In this document: positions 26,856 through 34,922 of the stretch, one piece after another
How positions within the stretch are numbered: position 1 is the stretch's first letter
Layout of the letters: each line of letters starts with the position of its first letter
The notes under the pieces: model-generated
What the model saw: the letters and a program-made list of their open reading frames with translations, nothing else
Told to the model about the DNA's origin: nothing
The model's database searches: none
NCBI RefSeq assembly: GCF_900129055.1
Contig: NZ_FQUZ01000028.1
Span: 1-43,727 of the forward strand
Direction: 5' to 3'
From: Lampropedia hyalina DSM 16112
GTDB taxonomy: Bacteria; Pseudomonadota; Gammaproteobacteria; Burkholderiales; Burkholderiaceae_C
DNA: 43,727 nucleotides
Translations under genes and position numbers: made by a program

Positions 26856-28067
26856 CTATCCCGTTCCGCTTCCCTCCGCAGCACTCAGATAATCCGCCCA
26901 GTCCTGCAACAGCGTCCTCCTCTGATCCAGCAGCAACGCCTTGTTGTACGTGGCCCGCACCTTGTTGCTTTCCACGTGAGCAAGCTGCCGCTCAATTGCA
27001 TCAGGCCGGTATCCGTTCTCATTGGCCCAGGTCGAAAAGGTCGTCCGCCAGCAATGCGGCGTCGTGCCCCGGCCCAGGTTCATGTCGCGCATGGCATAGG
27101 TCAGCCGGTTTGGTGTGGTGAAACCCTTGCCGCTCCGGTGTGGGAACAAATAGCGCCCGCCACTCGTGATGCGCTGCAAGTCTTTCAGCACCGCTATGGC
27201 CTGCGTAGACAACGGGCTGACATGGTCACGCCGCGCTTTCATCTTCGCCGCTGGCCGACGCCACAGTGCATCCTCAAAGTCGAACTCCTCCCACTCGGCA
27301 TCCGCCGCTTCCCCTGGACGGCAGGCGGTCAGCGCAATCAGCCGCAGGCACAACGAAGTTTCCGGATAGCCCCGGTAGCCGCGCAACTCCTGATAGAACT
27401 TCTGGATTTGCTCTCGCGTCATCGCCGCCTTGCTCTCGCTGAACGGCACGCGTAGCAGCCCGCGCAGGCTGGGAATTGGATTTGCCTCGACCAGACCCCG
27501 CACCACCGCGAATTCGAAGATGGCTGAAAGATCGCCTTTGACATGGATGGCCGCCCACGCGCCGTGGGCCTTGCACTCCTCCAGCAACGGACGAATCTGT
27601 TTGACCCCAATATCGCTCATCGGCATCCCATCGAACTTGGGCGACAGGTACTTCCTGATACGGGACTCTTTGGTGCGGTAGGAACTGAGCGCAAAAACAG
27701 GCTTGATCTCGGCCAGGTACGCCTGCGCTACCTTGGCGAACGAGCTTTCACGAGCGCGCTTGCGTTCCTCCAGCGCCTCCAGGTTGCGCTGCTTGACCTG
27801 CTGCCGCTCATGCGCAGGGTGGATGCCTTGCTTGACCAAGGCACGCGCTTTCTCTCGAACCGCGCGCGCCTCCGCAAGACTTACTTGAGGAAAGCCGCCA
27901 ATGGCAAAGAGGTTCTCCTTGCCTTGCAGGCGGTACTTCCACCGCCAGAGCTTGCCGCCGGTGGGCTTGACCAGCAGGAACAAGCCCCCGCCGTCTGAAA
28001 GTTTCCAATCTCGATCAGTCGGTTTGGCCGACCTGACCTTGGCGTCGGTGAGTAGATTCTCGGGCAT
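26856..28067 (-). CDS. P4-type tyrosine integrase
   Basis: A 403-residue integrase with the DUF4102 N-terminal arm-binding domain (LTDAKVRSAKPTDRDWKLSD, LWRWKYRLQGKENLFAIGGF) and a complete catalytic domain: Arg in TACRPGEAADAEW, Lys in KMKARRDHVSPLS, HCWR (HxxR), LAHVES, and Tyr in RATYNKALL. It should catalyse island integration and, with an excisionase not seen here, excision. It is at the right edge of the island reading inward, with GTACCCCC repeats directly upstream. No tRNA gene is nearby to serve as the usual target of this family, so the attachment site is uncertain. Confidence 0.93.
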   Translation of the reverse strand: MPENLLTDAKVRSAKPTDRDWKLSDGGGLFLLVKPTGGKLWRWKYRLQGKENLFAIGGFPQVSLAEARAVREKARALVKQGIHPAHERQQVKQRNLEALEERKRARESSFAKVAQAYLAEIKPVFALSSYRTKESRIRKYLSPKFDGMPMSDIGVKQIRPLLEECKAHGAWAAIHVKGDLSAIFEFAVVRGLVEANPIPSLRGLLRVPFSESKAAMTREQIQKFYQELRGYRGYPETSLCLRLIALTACRPGEAADAEWEEFDFEDALWRRPAAKMKARRDHVSPLSTQAIAVLKDLQRITSGGRYLFPHRSGKGFTTPNRLTYAMRDMNLGRGTTPHCWRTTFSTWANENGYRPDAIERQLAHVESNKVRATYNKALLLDQRRTLLQDWADYLSAAEGSGTG

Positions 28068-28085
28068 CGTTGGACTTCACTGCGG

Positions 28086-28137
28086 GGAAAAGTACCCCCA
28101 CGGTTGAACACGAGTACCCCCAACGCTACCCCCGAAT
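28086..28137. repeat. GTACCCCC arm-type repeats beside the integrase
   Basis: Three close copies in direct orientation within 52 bases (AGTACCCCCA, AGTACCCCCA, GCTACCCCCG), just upstream of the integrase ATG. They match the two copies at 12389-12414. They are probably integrase arm sites; this is inferred from position and repetition. Confidence 0.5.
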
Positions 28138-28171
28138 TTTTCAGATCTCGATGAACAATAGGAACGCTCAG

Positions 28172-28190
28172 CAGACCGTATTGTTTGGCG
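28172..28190. repeat. Right copy of an imperfect direct repeat (candidate att core)
   Basis: CAGACCGTATTGTT matches 12488-12501 at 13 of 14 bases. It lies about 100 bases beyond the integrase start, the expected side for an attachment core. AACAATA at 28154 and TATTGTT at 28179 also form a 7-base inverted repeat around it. The 28191-28432 stretch further right holds no gene I can support. Confidence 0.25.
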
Positions 28191-28432
28191 AGCCCTTGAT
28201 TTCAAAAGGCCTACCCAATCCACCAAGCGCTACCGAACGCTCCTGAGTTCCTAAAAATTCGTCAGACACGAAATCATGCGTTCATAACCTTATGCACGAG
28301 AAGGGTAGCCTTCACCCGATTGCCCTGAACTACAGGGCAGGCGATATGGGCCTGCCAATGAGTTATGCGGAATGATCCGTGTGGAATGCCCAGATGTAGC
28401 CTCCCGATACAAGGCGCGCAGGCTCGGGCGAA

Positions 28433-28675
28433 TTAATCAGCGTCTCCTATATCAAATTCGAGTGTCTTGTAACGTCCGCGTCCTACTCGGAATGGATGGC
28501 TCGATACCTCTGCCTGGTGTGCTGACAGAACGTCGTCGTGGCGAGCGGGGAGGTTTGGATTCAATAGTAAAAAGAATAGAAAAATCAGCACAAGAAATGT
28601 CAGGCCAATTTTTAACAACTGGCGAATTTTTTCGGTTGCTGAAGCGGTGAGTAATATTTCTGTCGGTGATTTCAT
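28433..28675 (-). CDS. Possible small membrane protein
   Basis: An 80-residue frame with one strongly hydrophobic helix (IGLTFLVLIFLFFLLL) near residues 22-37, preceded by a charged, Lys/Arg-containing segment and followed by a polar tail. The codon use is AT-rich, unlike the core genes to the right, as expected of foreign DNA at the island edge. No ribosome-binding site is visible for the ATG at 28675 or an alternative at 28684. It could be a chance frame. I do not recognise a family. Confidence 0.3.
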   Translation of the reverse strand: MKSPTEILLTASATEKIRQLLKIGLTFLVLIFLFFLLLNPNLPARHDDVLSAHQAEVSSHPFRVGRGRYKTLEFDIGDAD

Positions 28676-28737
28676 GGGGTACATTATTTGGATGAGTGGT
28701 TGCCGATAAGCGTGATCGCAATCCCTAAATCTCAAAC

Positions 28738-29841
28738 TTATACCAACCGCTGGTGCCCGGAAACTTTGCCCCGGTAATCCCCTGGACAGGCACCTGTCCA
28801 TTTGCGAAAGGCCCGGTAGAACGCGCTGGTTTCGGCAAAGCCGCTCTGGCTGGCCACGTCGGCGATGCTCAGGCGGGGGTCGGCCAGCAGTGAGATGGCC
28901 ATGTCCTTGCGCAGGTCGGCGATGATCTGGCGGTAGGACTGGCCTTCGGCTTCCAGTCGGCGGCGCAGAGTCGCTTCCGACAGGTGGAACTGCCGTGCCA
29001 GTGCCGCCATGTCCGGCCAGTTCGCCGGGCTGCTTTTGCGCAGTCGCCTGCGGATGCGTGCGGTCAGGCCGTCGCTGTTGCGGTACTTGACCAGGAAGTT
29101 GGCCGGGGCCTCGCGCAGAAAGGCTTTCATGCGCGCCTCGTTTTGGAGGTTCGGCATGTCCAGATAGCGGCTGGCAAACCGGATGCCGCAGACGGCTTGG
29201 TCGAAGTGCAGTTCCGGCGAGAACAGCACGCGCCATTCGGCACTGAAATCCGGTTCGGCGCAGCGGAAGTCGGCGCGTTCCAGTGGAATGCGCCGCCCCA
29301 CCAGCCAGCAGGCGAGGCCGTGCAGCATCATCAGCCAGGTGCCGTAGGCAAATGCGCGTTTCGGGCTGGCTGCATGGGGGCTGTCGTGCAGCACGATGCG
29401 GGCGGTGCTGCCCTCGCGCACCAGTTCGCCATGCAGATCGTCCAGCACCACGCGCATAAAGCGGATGGCGCGCAGCAGGGCGCGCTCCAGTGTGGGGCTG
29501 TGAATCAGGGCGTGGCACATCAGCGTGAAACTGCCCACTTTCATGCGGTGGCTGTCCATGCCGAAGAATTCATCGTCAATGGCCTGGGCAATGCCATGCC
29601 ACAGGGCACCGTAGTGCTGGGACGTGACCCGCGCATGGGGCTGGTGCAGCAGGGCAGGGGCAATGCCAGCGCGGTGCAGCAGTGCGTCGGCATCCAGCCC
29701 GCGTGCGTGAATGCACGCCAGTGCCTCGCGCACGAAGGCAATGGCAATGGTGCCTTTTTCGGTTTGCTGGAGTGAGCGGTGGTTCATGGTTTTCTGGAGG
29801 CACTGGCCGATTCGGGCAGCCAGCTTGAGCGTTTGGGGCAT
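28738..29841 (-). CDS. AraC-family transcriptional regulator
   Basis: A 367-residue regulator with an N-terminal arabinose-binding-type sensor domain (residues about 30-240) and a C-terminal AraC double helix-turn-helix: FHLSEATLRRRLEAEGQSYR and LSIADVASQSGFAETSAFYR, then AFRKWTGACPGDYR. This layout is common in regulators of amino-acid and fatty-acid catabolism. It is divergent from the acyl-CoA gene cluster starting at 29902, with only 60 bases between, so it most likely controls that cluster in response to an intermediate. The start could instead be the ATG at 29787, since neither has a strong ribosome site. Confidence 0.88.
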   Translation of the reverse strand: MPQTLKLAARIGQCLQKTMNHRSLQQTEKGTIAIAFVREALACIHARGLDADALLHRAGIAPALLHQPHARVTSQHYGALWHGIAQAIDDEFFGMDSHRMKVGSFTLMCHALIHSPTLERALLRAIRFMRVVLDDLHGELVREGSTARIVLHDSPHAASPKRAFAYGTWLMMLHGLACWLVGRRIPLERADFRCAEPDFSAEWRVLFSPELHFDQAVCGIRFASRYLDMPNLQNEARMKAFLREAPANFLVKYRNSDGLTARIRRRLRKSSPANWPDMAALARQFHLSEATLRRRLEAEGQSYRQIIADLRKDMAISLLADPRLSIADVASQSGFAETSAFYRAFRKWTGACPGDYRGKVSGHQRLV

Positions 29842-29901
29842 GGCCTTGATGACGATGCAGGTCTATATTCTTTCATATACCAAAACTGACACACAGGAGA
29901 C

Positions 29902-30672
29902 ATGTTCATGCAGATCGAAGACAAGGTGTTCGTGGTAACAGGTGGTGGCTCTGGCCTGGGTGCGGCCACGGCGCGTGCGCTGGTGCAGCGCGGGGGCAAG
30001 GTGCTGCTGGCCGATGTGAACGAGGCCGCTGGCACAGCCGTGGCCGCTGAACTGGGCAGCCAGGCCCGTTTTGTGCCCACCGATGTCACGCAGGACGACA
30101 GTGCCCGTGCGGCTTTTGCCGCAGCGGCAGAACTGGGCGAGTTGCGCGGTCTGGTCAATTGTGCGGGCGTGGCCCCGGCCGAGAAGGTGGTCGGGCGCAA
30201 TGGGGCGCACAGCCTGGACGGCTTTGCCCGTACCATCCAGATCAATCTGGTGGGCAGTTTCAATATGTTGCGCCTGGCCGCCGAAGCCATTGCCCTGCAG
30301 GACGCGCTGGAAGACGGCGAGCGCGGCATCATCATCAATACGGCTTCGGTGGCGGCCTTCGATGGCCAGATCGGGCAGGCGGGCTATGCGGCATCCAAGG
30401 GCGGCATTGTCGCCTTGACCCTGCCGGTGGCGCGTGAACTGGCGCGCAGTGGCATCCGCGTCATGGTGATTGCCCCCGGCATCATGGAAACGCCCATGCT
30501 GATGGGCATGCCGCAGGAGGTGCAGGACGCGCTGGGCCAGATGGTGCCCTTCCCCTCGCGCCTGGGCAAGCCTGCCGAGTACGCCGCACTGGTGGAGCAC
30601 ATCATCGGCAACCGCTACCTCAATGGCGAGGTGATCCGCCTGGATGGCTCCATCCGCATGGCGGCCAAGTAA
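29902..30672 (+). CDS. SDR-type 3-hydroxyacyl-CoA dehydrogenase (HSD10-like)
   Basis: A 256-residue short-chain dehydrogenase close to the type II 3-hydroxyacyl-CoA (2-methyl-3-hydroxybutyryl-CoA) dehydrogenases. It has the NAD site [22 protein letters not shown], an HSD10-like insert around [21 protein letters not shown], the Ser in [10 protein letters not shown], and YAASKGG. The C-terminus ends [15 protein letters not shown]. It would oxidise the 3-hydroxyacyl-CoA in beta-oxidation of short or branched acids. An AGGAGA site precedes the ATG by 5 bases; a second ATG at 29908 is also possible. It is first in the catabolic cluster. Confidence 0.88.
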   Translation: MFMQIEDKVFVVTGGGSGLGAATARALVQRGGKVLLADVNEAAGTAVAAELGSQARFVPTDVTQDDSARAAFAAAAELGELRGLVNCAGVAPAEKVVGRNGAHSLDGFARTIQINLVGSFNMLRLAAEAIALQDALEDGERGIIINTASVAAFDGQIGQAGYAASKGGIVALTLPVARELARSGIRVMVIAPGIMETPMLMGMPQEVQDALGQMVPFPSRLGKPAEYAALVEHIIGNRYLNGEVIRLDGSIRMAAK

Positions 30673-30784
30673 CGCTCAACCTTCTCTCACTCTTTCCGTT
30701 TTTTCTGCCAGTCCGTTCCCGGCCATGCCTGCCGGGGCGGTGGACTGCGCCTGTTTTTTTCCTGTTCTGACTGGAGATTTTTTC

Positions 30785-31978
30785 ATGTCTGCTGATCCTG
30801 TGGTGATTGTTTCTGCCGTGCGTACCCCGATGGGGGTGTTTCAGGGAGCGTTTTCCAGCCTGACGGCGGCCAATCTGGGCGCGCTGGCGATTCGGGCGGC
30901 CATCGAACGCACTGGCCTACCCGCCGAATCCGTCGAGGAAGTGCTGATGGGCTGTGTGTTGCAGGCCGGGCAGGGACAGGCTCCGGCACGGCAGGCGGCC
31001 TTGCAGGCGGGGCTGCCGCTGTCGGCGGGGTGTACCACGGTGCACAAGGTTTGCGGCTCGGCCATGAAGACCATCATGCTGGCGCACGATGGACTGGTCG
31101 CCGGTTCGCATGCGGTCAGCGTGGCGGGCGGCATGGAGTCGATGACGAACGCACCCTATCTGCTGCCCAAGGTGCGTGCTGGCCTGCGGCTGGGGCATTC
31201 CCAGGTGATCGACCACATGTTCATGGACGGGCTGGAAGATGCCTACGCCCCCGAAACCCGAGGCCGTCTGATGGGCACATTCGCCGAAGATTGCGCCAGC
31301 AGCTATGGCTTCACCCGCCAGCAGCAGGACGAGTTTGCGATTCTCTCCACCACACGCGGACAGGCCGCCAACAACGAGGGCCGCTTCGACTGGGAGATCA
31401 CCCCCGTCACGGTGGCGGGGCGCAAGGGTGAGGTGGTGGTGAGCAAGGACGAAGGCCCGTTTGCCGTGAACATCGACAAGATTGCCACGCTGCGCCCCGC
31501 CTTCCGCAAGGATGGTACGGTGACGGCGGCCAATTCGTCGTCCATTTCCGATGGGGCGGCCGCGCTGGTGCTGATGCGCGCCTCCCAGGCAGAAAAAATG
31601 GGCGTGCAGCCGCTGGCACGCATCGTCGGCCACGCCAACCATGCCGACTTGCCCGCGCTGTTCCCCACGGCTCCGGTGGGCGCGGTGCAGAAACTGCTCG
31701 CCAAGGTGGGCTGGAGCACCGACAGCGTGGACTTGTACGAACTCAATGAAGCCTTTGCCGTCGTGCCGATGGCCGCTGCGCGCGATCTGGCCATTCCAGT
31801 GGAAAAAATCAACATCCACGGCGGGGCATGTGCGCTGGGACATCCGATTGGTGCATCGGGCGCGCGCATCGTGGTCACGCTGCTGGGAGCCTTGCGCCAG
31901 CACGGCCTCAAGCGCGGTGTGGCCAGCCTTTGCATCGGCGGCGGCGAGGCCACGGCACTGGCCGTGGAACTGCTTTGA
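30785..31978 (+). CDS. Acetyl-CoA C-acyltransferase (thiolase)
   Basis: A 397-residue thiolase that splits a 3-oxoacyl-CoA with CoA. The catalytic Cys is in HKVCGSAMKTIM, the His in GGACALGHPIGASGAR, and the second Cys in SLCIGGGEATA. The start at 30785 gives MSADPVVIVSAVRTPMG, the family N-terminus. In this cluster it follows the 3-hydroxyacyl-CoA dehydrogenase, so it likely completes the same beta-oxidation route. Chain-length preference cannot be read. A repeat element begins 7 bases after the stop. Confidence 0.92.
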   Translation: MSADPVVIVSAVRTPMGVFQGAFSSLTAANLGALAIRAAIERTGLPAESVEEVLMGCVLQAGQGQAPARQAALQAGLPLSAGCTTVHKVCGSAMKTIMLAHDGLVAGSHAVSVAGGMESMTNAPYLLPKVRAGLRLGHSQVIDHMFMDGLEDAYAPETRGRLMGTFAEDCASSYGFTRQQQDEFAILSTTRGQAANNEGRFDWEITPVTVAGRKGEVVVSKDEGPFAVNIDKIATLRPAFRKDGTVTAANSSSISDGAAALVLMRASQAEKMGVQPLARIVGHANHADLPALFPTAPVGAVQKLLAKVGWSTDSVDLYELNEAFAVVPMAAARDLAIPVEKINIHGGACALGHPIGASGARIVVTLLGALRQHGLKRGVASLCIGGGEATALAVELL

Positions 31979-31985
31979 ACCGCTA

Positions 31986-32065
31986 GGAAGGCCTGCAAAA
32001 CCCTTGCGGTAAACCCGCGCCCAGTGGCGGGATGCGGGCGGCGCAATGGGTTTTGCAGACCTTCC
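31986..32065. repeat. Intergenic inverted-repeat element, short form (80 bp)
   Basis: Ends GGAAGGCCTGCAAAACCC and GGGTTTTGCAGACCTTCC are inverted repeats matching at 17 of 18 positions. The middle also carries complementary GC-rich segments. It sits between the thiolase and acyl-CoA dehydrogenase genes, inside a likely operon, so it will form an RNA hairpin. It belongs to the same family as 34667-34829 and 40480-40498. Confidence 0.75.
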
Positions 32066-32089
32066 GTAATACATCAGGAGAGACTCATC

Positions 32090-33226
32090 ATGATCTTGAC
32101 GCAAGAGCATCAAATGGTGCGCGATTCCATCCGCGCATTCGTACAGGAGCAGATCGCACCCCATGCCGCCGACTGGGATCGGCACCACACCTTCCCCGCC
32201 CAAGCCCTGCGCGGTCTGGGTGAGCTTGGCGCACTGGGCATGGTCGTGCCCGAGGAATGGGGCGGGGCAGGGCTGGACTACCTCTCGCTGGTGCTGGCCC
32301 TGGAAGAAATTGCCGCCGGGGATGGGGCCACCTCCACCATCGTCAGCGTGCAGAACTCGCTGCCCTGCGGCATCATCCACCGCTATGGCACGCCAGAGCA
32401 GAAGGAGCACTGGCTCCCATCGCTGGCACGCGGCGAAAAGCTGGGCTGCTTCTGCCTGACCGAGCCGCATACCGGCTCCGATGCCGCTGCCATCCGCACC
32501 CGTGCCGAGCGCGATGGCGATCATTTTGTGCTCAACGGGGTCAAGCAATTCATTACCACCGGCAAGTACGCGGCCGTGGCGATTGTCTTTGCTGTTACCG
32601 ACAAGGCAGCGGGCAAGAAAGGCATCTCCTGCTTTCTCGTGCCCACCGACACCCCCGGTTATGTGGTGGCGCGGCTGGAAGAAAAAATGGGCCAGCACGC
32701 TTCCGATACCGCAGAAATCCGCTTCGAGAACTGCCGCGTGCCCGCCTCTTGCCTGATCGGGGCCGAGGGTGAAGGCTACAAGATCGCTTTGGCCAACCTG
32801 GAGGCCGGGCGCATCGGCATTGCCGCGCAATCGGTGGGCATGGCACGCGCGGCCTACGAAGCCGCCGTGCGCTATGCCAAGGAGCGCGTCACCTTTGGTG
32901 TGCCCATCATCGAGCACCAGGCCGTCTCGTTCCGGCTGGCGGACATGGCCACGCAACTCGATGCCGCACGGCTGATGGTCTGGCGTGCCGCCACCCTCAA
33001 GGATGCCGGGCTGCCCTGCCTGAAGGAAGCTTCGATGGCCAAGATGTTCGCGTCGGAAGTGGCCGAGAAAGTCTGCTCCGATGCCATCCAGATTCATGGC
33101 GGCTACGGCTATGTGCGCGATTTTCCGGTCGAACGCTACTACCGCGACGTGCGCATCTCGCAAATCTACGAAGGCGCGAACGACATCCAGCGGCTGGTGA
33201 TTGGCCGCGCCATTGCCGCAGAGTAA
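32090..33226 (+). CDS. Acyl-CoA dehydrogenase
   Basis: A 378-residue FAD-dependent acyl-CoA dehydrogenase that introduces the 2,3 double bond. Signatures are CFCLTEPHTGSDAAAIRTRA near the flavin site, the AYEAAVRYAKERVTFGVPI helix, QIHGGYGYVRDFPVERYYRD, and the catalytic Glu in IYEGANDIQR. The ATG at 32090 has CAGGAG upstream at good spacing. The size and neighbours suggest a short- or branched-chain substrate. It should act upstream of the dehydrogenase and thiolase encoded before it. Confidence 0.93.
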   Translation: MILTQEHQMVRDSIRAFVQEQIAPHAADWDRHHTFPAQALRGLGELGALGMVVPEEWGGAGLDYLSLVLALEEIAAGDGATSTIVSVQNSLPCGIIHRYGTPEQKEHWLPSLARGEKLGCFCLTEPHTGSDAAAIRTRAERDGDHFVLNGVKQFITTGKYAAVAIVFAVTDKAAGKKGISCFLVPTDTPGYVVARLEEKMGQHASDTAEIRFENCRVPASCLIGAEGEGYKIALANLEAGRIGIAAQSVGMARAAYEAAVRYAKERVTFGVPIIEHQAVSFRLADMATQLDAARLMVWRAATLKDAGLPCLKEASMAKMFASEVAEKVCSDAIQIHGGYGYVRDFPVERYYRDVRISQIYEGANDIQRLVIGRAIAAE

Positions 33227-33363
33227 GTGGCTGTTTCTGGCTCCAGACCACGCCTTGTCCTGCTGTCGAGCAGGGGAAAAACCGGGTGGTCGGGTGGCCT
33301 GTCTTTCACCACAATGATGGGTTGTTTATTGCAAACCATCCATAAAAACAAGGAGACAAAATC

Positions 33364-34662
33364 ATGAACGCATTCCATAGCCAGTACGCCAGCAAGTGCC
33401 GCTCTGCCAGCGATGCCATCCGCGCTGTGCGCAACGGTGACACCATCGTGGTGCCCACCGCCGTAGGGGAGCCTCCTGCGCTGCTGACTGCATTGTCCGA
33501 GGCGCGGCGCGATTTTCAGGGCGTGCAGGTCTCGCAGATTCTGCCGGTGCGCAAGTATGGCTACATCGACCCGGACACGCTGGAACATGTGCGCCATACC
33601 GCCTACTTCTTCAGCGGTGCGACCCGCCCCGGTGGACACGAGGGCTGGATCGACTACCGCCCCGCCTACTTTTCGGAAATCCCGCAAATGATGCGCCGGG
33701 GCCATATGCCCACGGACGTGGTGTTCAGCATTGCGTCGCCCATGGATGAGCACGGCTATTTTTCACTCTCGCTGGCCCCCGACTACACGATGGCCGCCAT
33801 CGAGAAAGCCCGCGCCGTGGTGCTGGAAGTCAATCCGAATGTACCGTTTGCGAATGGCAACTGCCTGGTGCATATTTCGCAGGTCACGGCTCTGTGCGAA
33901 AGCAGTGATGCCATCACCGAAGTGGGCCTGCCCGCCATCGGCCCGGTGCAGAAGGCCATCGGCGGCTATGTGGCCGAGATGATCCCCGATGGCGCGACCC
34001 TGCAAATCGGCTATGGCGGCATTCCCGATGCCGTGGTCATGCAGCTGGTGGACAAGCAGGATCTGGGTATTCACACCGAGATGGTGGGCGACGGCATTCT
34101 CTCGCTGGTGGAGGCGGGTGTGGTCACCGGCCAGCGCAAGAACTGCCACCGGGGCAAGATCATGGCCACCTTCGCGCTGGGATCGAAAAAACTCTACGAC
34201 TACATCCACCGCAACCCGGCAGTGGAAATGCACCCGGTGGACACCACCAACGACCCATTCCTCGCCGGAGCCAACGACAAGCTCCATGCCATCAACGCCA
34301 CCATGCAGATCGACTTCATCGGCCAGTGCGGTTCCGAAAGCCTGGGGCACCGGCCCTATTCCGGCACTGGTGGGCAGGCGGACTTTGTGCGTGCCGCCAA
34401 CCGCTCCGAAGGGGGCAAGGCATTCATCGTGCTGCCCTCCACCGCGAAGAACGACACCATCTCGCGCATCGTGCCCACGCTCACCCCCGGCACCCATGTC
34501 ACCACCGGCAAGAACGACGTGGATTATGTCGTCACCGAATACGGCGTGGCGCAGTTGCGCGGCAAGACCGCCAAACAGCGATGCGAAGCCCTGATTGCCA
34601 TTGCCCACCCGGACTTCCGGGGCGAACTGCGGGCCGAAGCCGTGAAACTGAAACTGCTGTAA
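33364..34662 (+). CDS. Acetyl-CoA hydrolase/CoA-transferase family protein
   Basis: A 432-residue class I-type CoA-transferase, most like 4-hydroxybutyrate or acetate CoA-transferases. The catalytic glutamate is in GIHTEMVGDGILSLVEAG. QIGYGGIPDAV and RPYSGTGGQADFVRAA are the CoA-binding loops. It probably activates the acid substrate of this cluster by taking CoA from acetyl-CoA. AAGGAGA precedes the ATG. The 137-base gap before it includes a small hairpin (CCTGCT-GTCG-AGCAGG) but no T-run. The exact acid is unknown. Confidence 0.88.
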   Translation: MNAFHSQYASKCRSASDAIRAVRNGDTIVVPTAVGEPPALLTALSEARRDFQGVQVSQILPVRKYGYIDPDTLEHVRHTAYFFSGATRPGGHEGWIDYRPAYFSEIPQMMRRGHMPTDVVFSIASPMDEHGYFSLSLAPDYTMAAIEKARAVVLEVNPNVPFANGNCLVHISQVTALCESSDAITEVGLPAIGPVQKAIGGYVAEMIPDGATLQIGYGGIPDAVVMQLVDKQDLGIHTEMVGDGILSLVEAGVVTGQRKNCHRGKIMATFALGSKKLYDYIHRNPAVEMHPVDTTNDPFLAGANDKLHAINATMQIDFIGQCGSESLGHRPYSGTGGQADFVRAANRSEGGKAFIVLPSTAKNDTISRIVPTLTPGTHVTTGKNDVDYVVTEYGVAQLRGKTAKQRCEALIAIAHPDFRGELRAEAVKLKLL

Positions 34663-34666
34663 CCTA

Positions 34667-34829
34667 GGGAAGGTATGCAAAACTCTTGCGGTAAGCCCGC
34701 GCCCGCCAATGGGATGCAGCGCAAGGCGGCTTTTGTGGTCAATAGCGGGGCTATTGACCACAAAAGCCAACGCGGCGATGCGCCCAGTGGCGGGATGCGG
34801 GCGGCGCAACGGGTTTTGCATACCTTCCC
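34667..34829. repeat. Intergenic inverted-repeat element, long form with 81-bp insertion
   Basis: Ends GGGAAGGTATGCAAAAC and GTTTTGCATACCTTCCC are exact 17-base inverted repeats. Compared with the 80-base copy at 31986-32065 it is longer by exactly 81 bases (34705-34785), and the extra segment is bounded by GCGCCC on both sides. The insert holds a perfect hairpin: arms 34728-34745 and 34751-34768, 18 bp each, loop CGGGG. It starts 4 bases after the CoA-transferase stop. There is no T-run at the hairpin. Confidence 0.8.
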
Positions 34830-34922
34830 TCGCGGGCGGAATACGGGCGCAGGTGGCCTGTTGCAGGTCTTGCCGGGGGCTGGTAGTGTGTGCGCCATCG
34901 ACTTTTCCAGCCCTTCTGACCG

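Noticed and set aside
12576-28067. A complete, self-transmissible ICE
   Set aside because: No relaxase, coupling protein, type IV secretion or partition genes are present; only an STY4528-type gene and recombinases remain.
28372-28650. 92-codon plus-strand frame at the island edge
   Set aside because: It has no recognisable domain, no ribosome site and low-quality composition. The opposite strand holds a better candidate.
30917-33163. 748-codon open frame antisense to the thiolase and acyl-CoA dehydrogenase
   Set aside because: It spans two well-supported genes and a repeat element on the opposite strand, and shows the His/Gly/Ala-rich composition of a GC-rich shadow frame.
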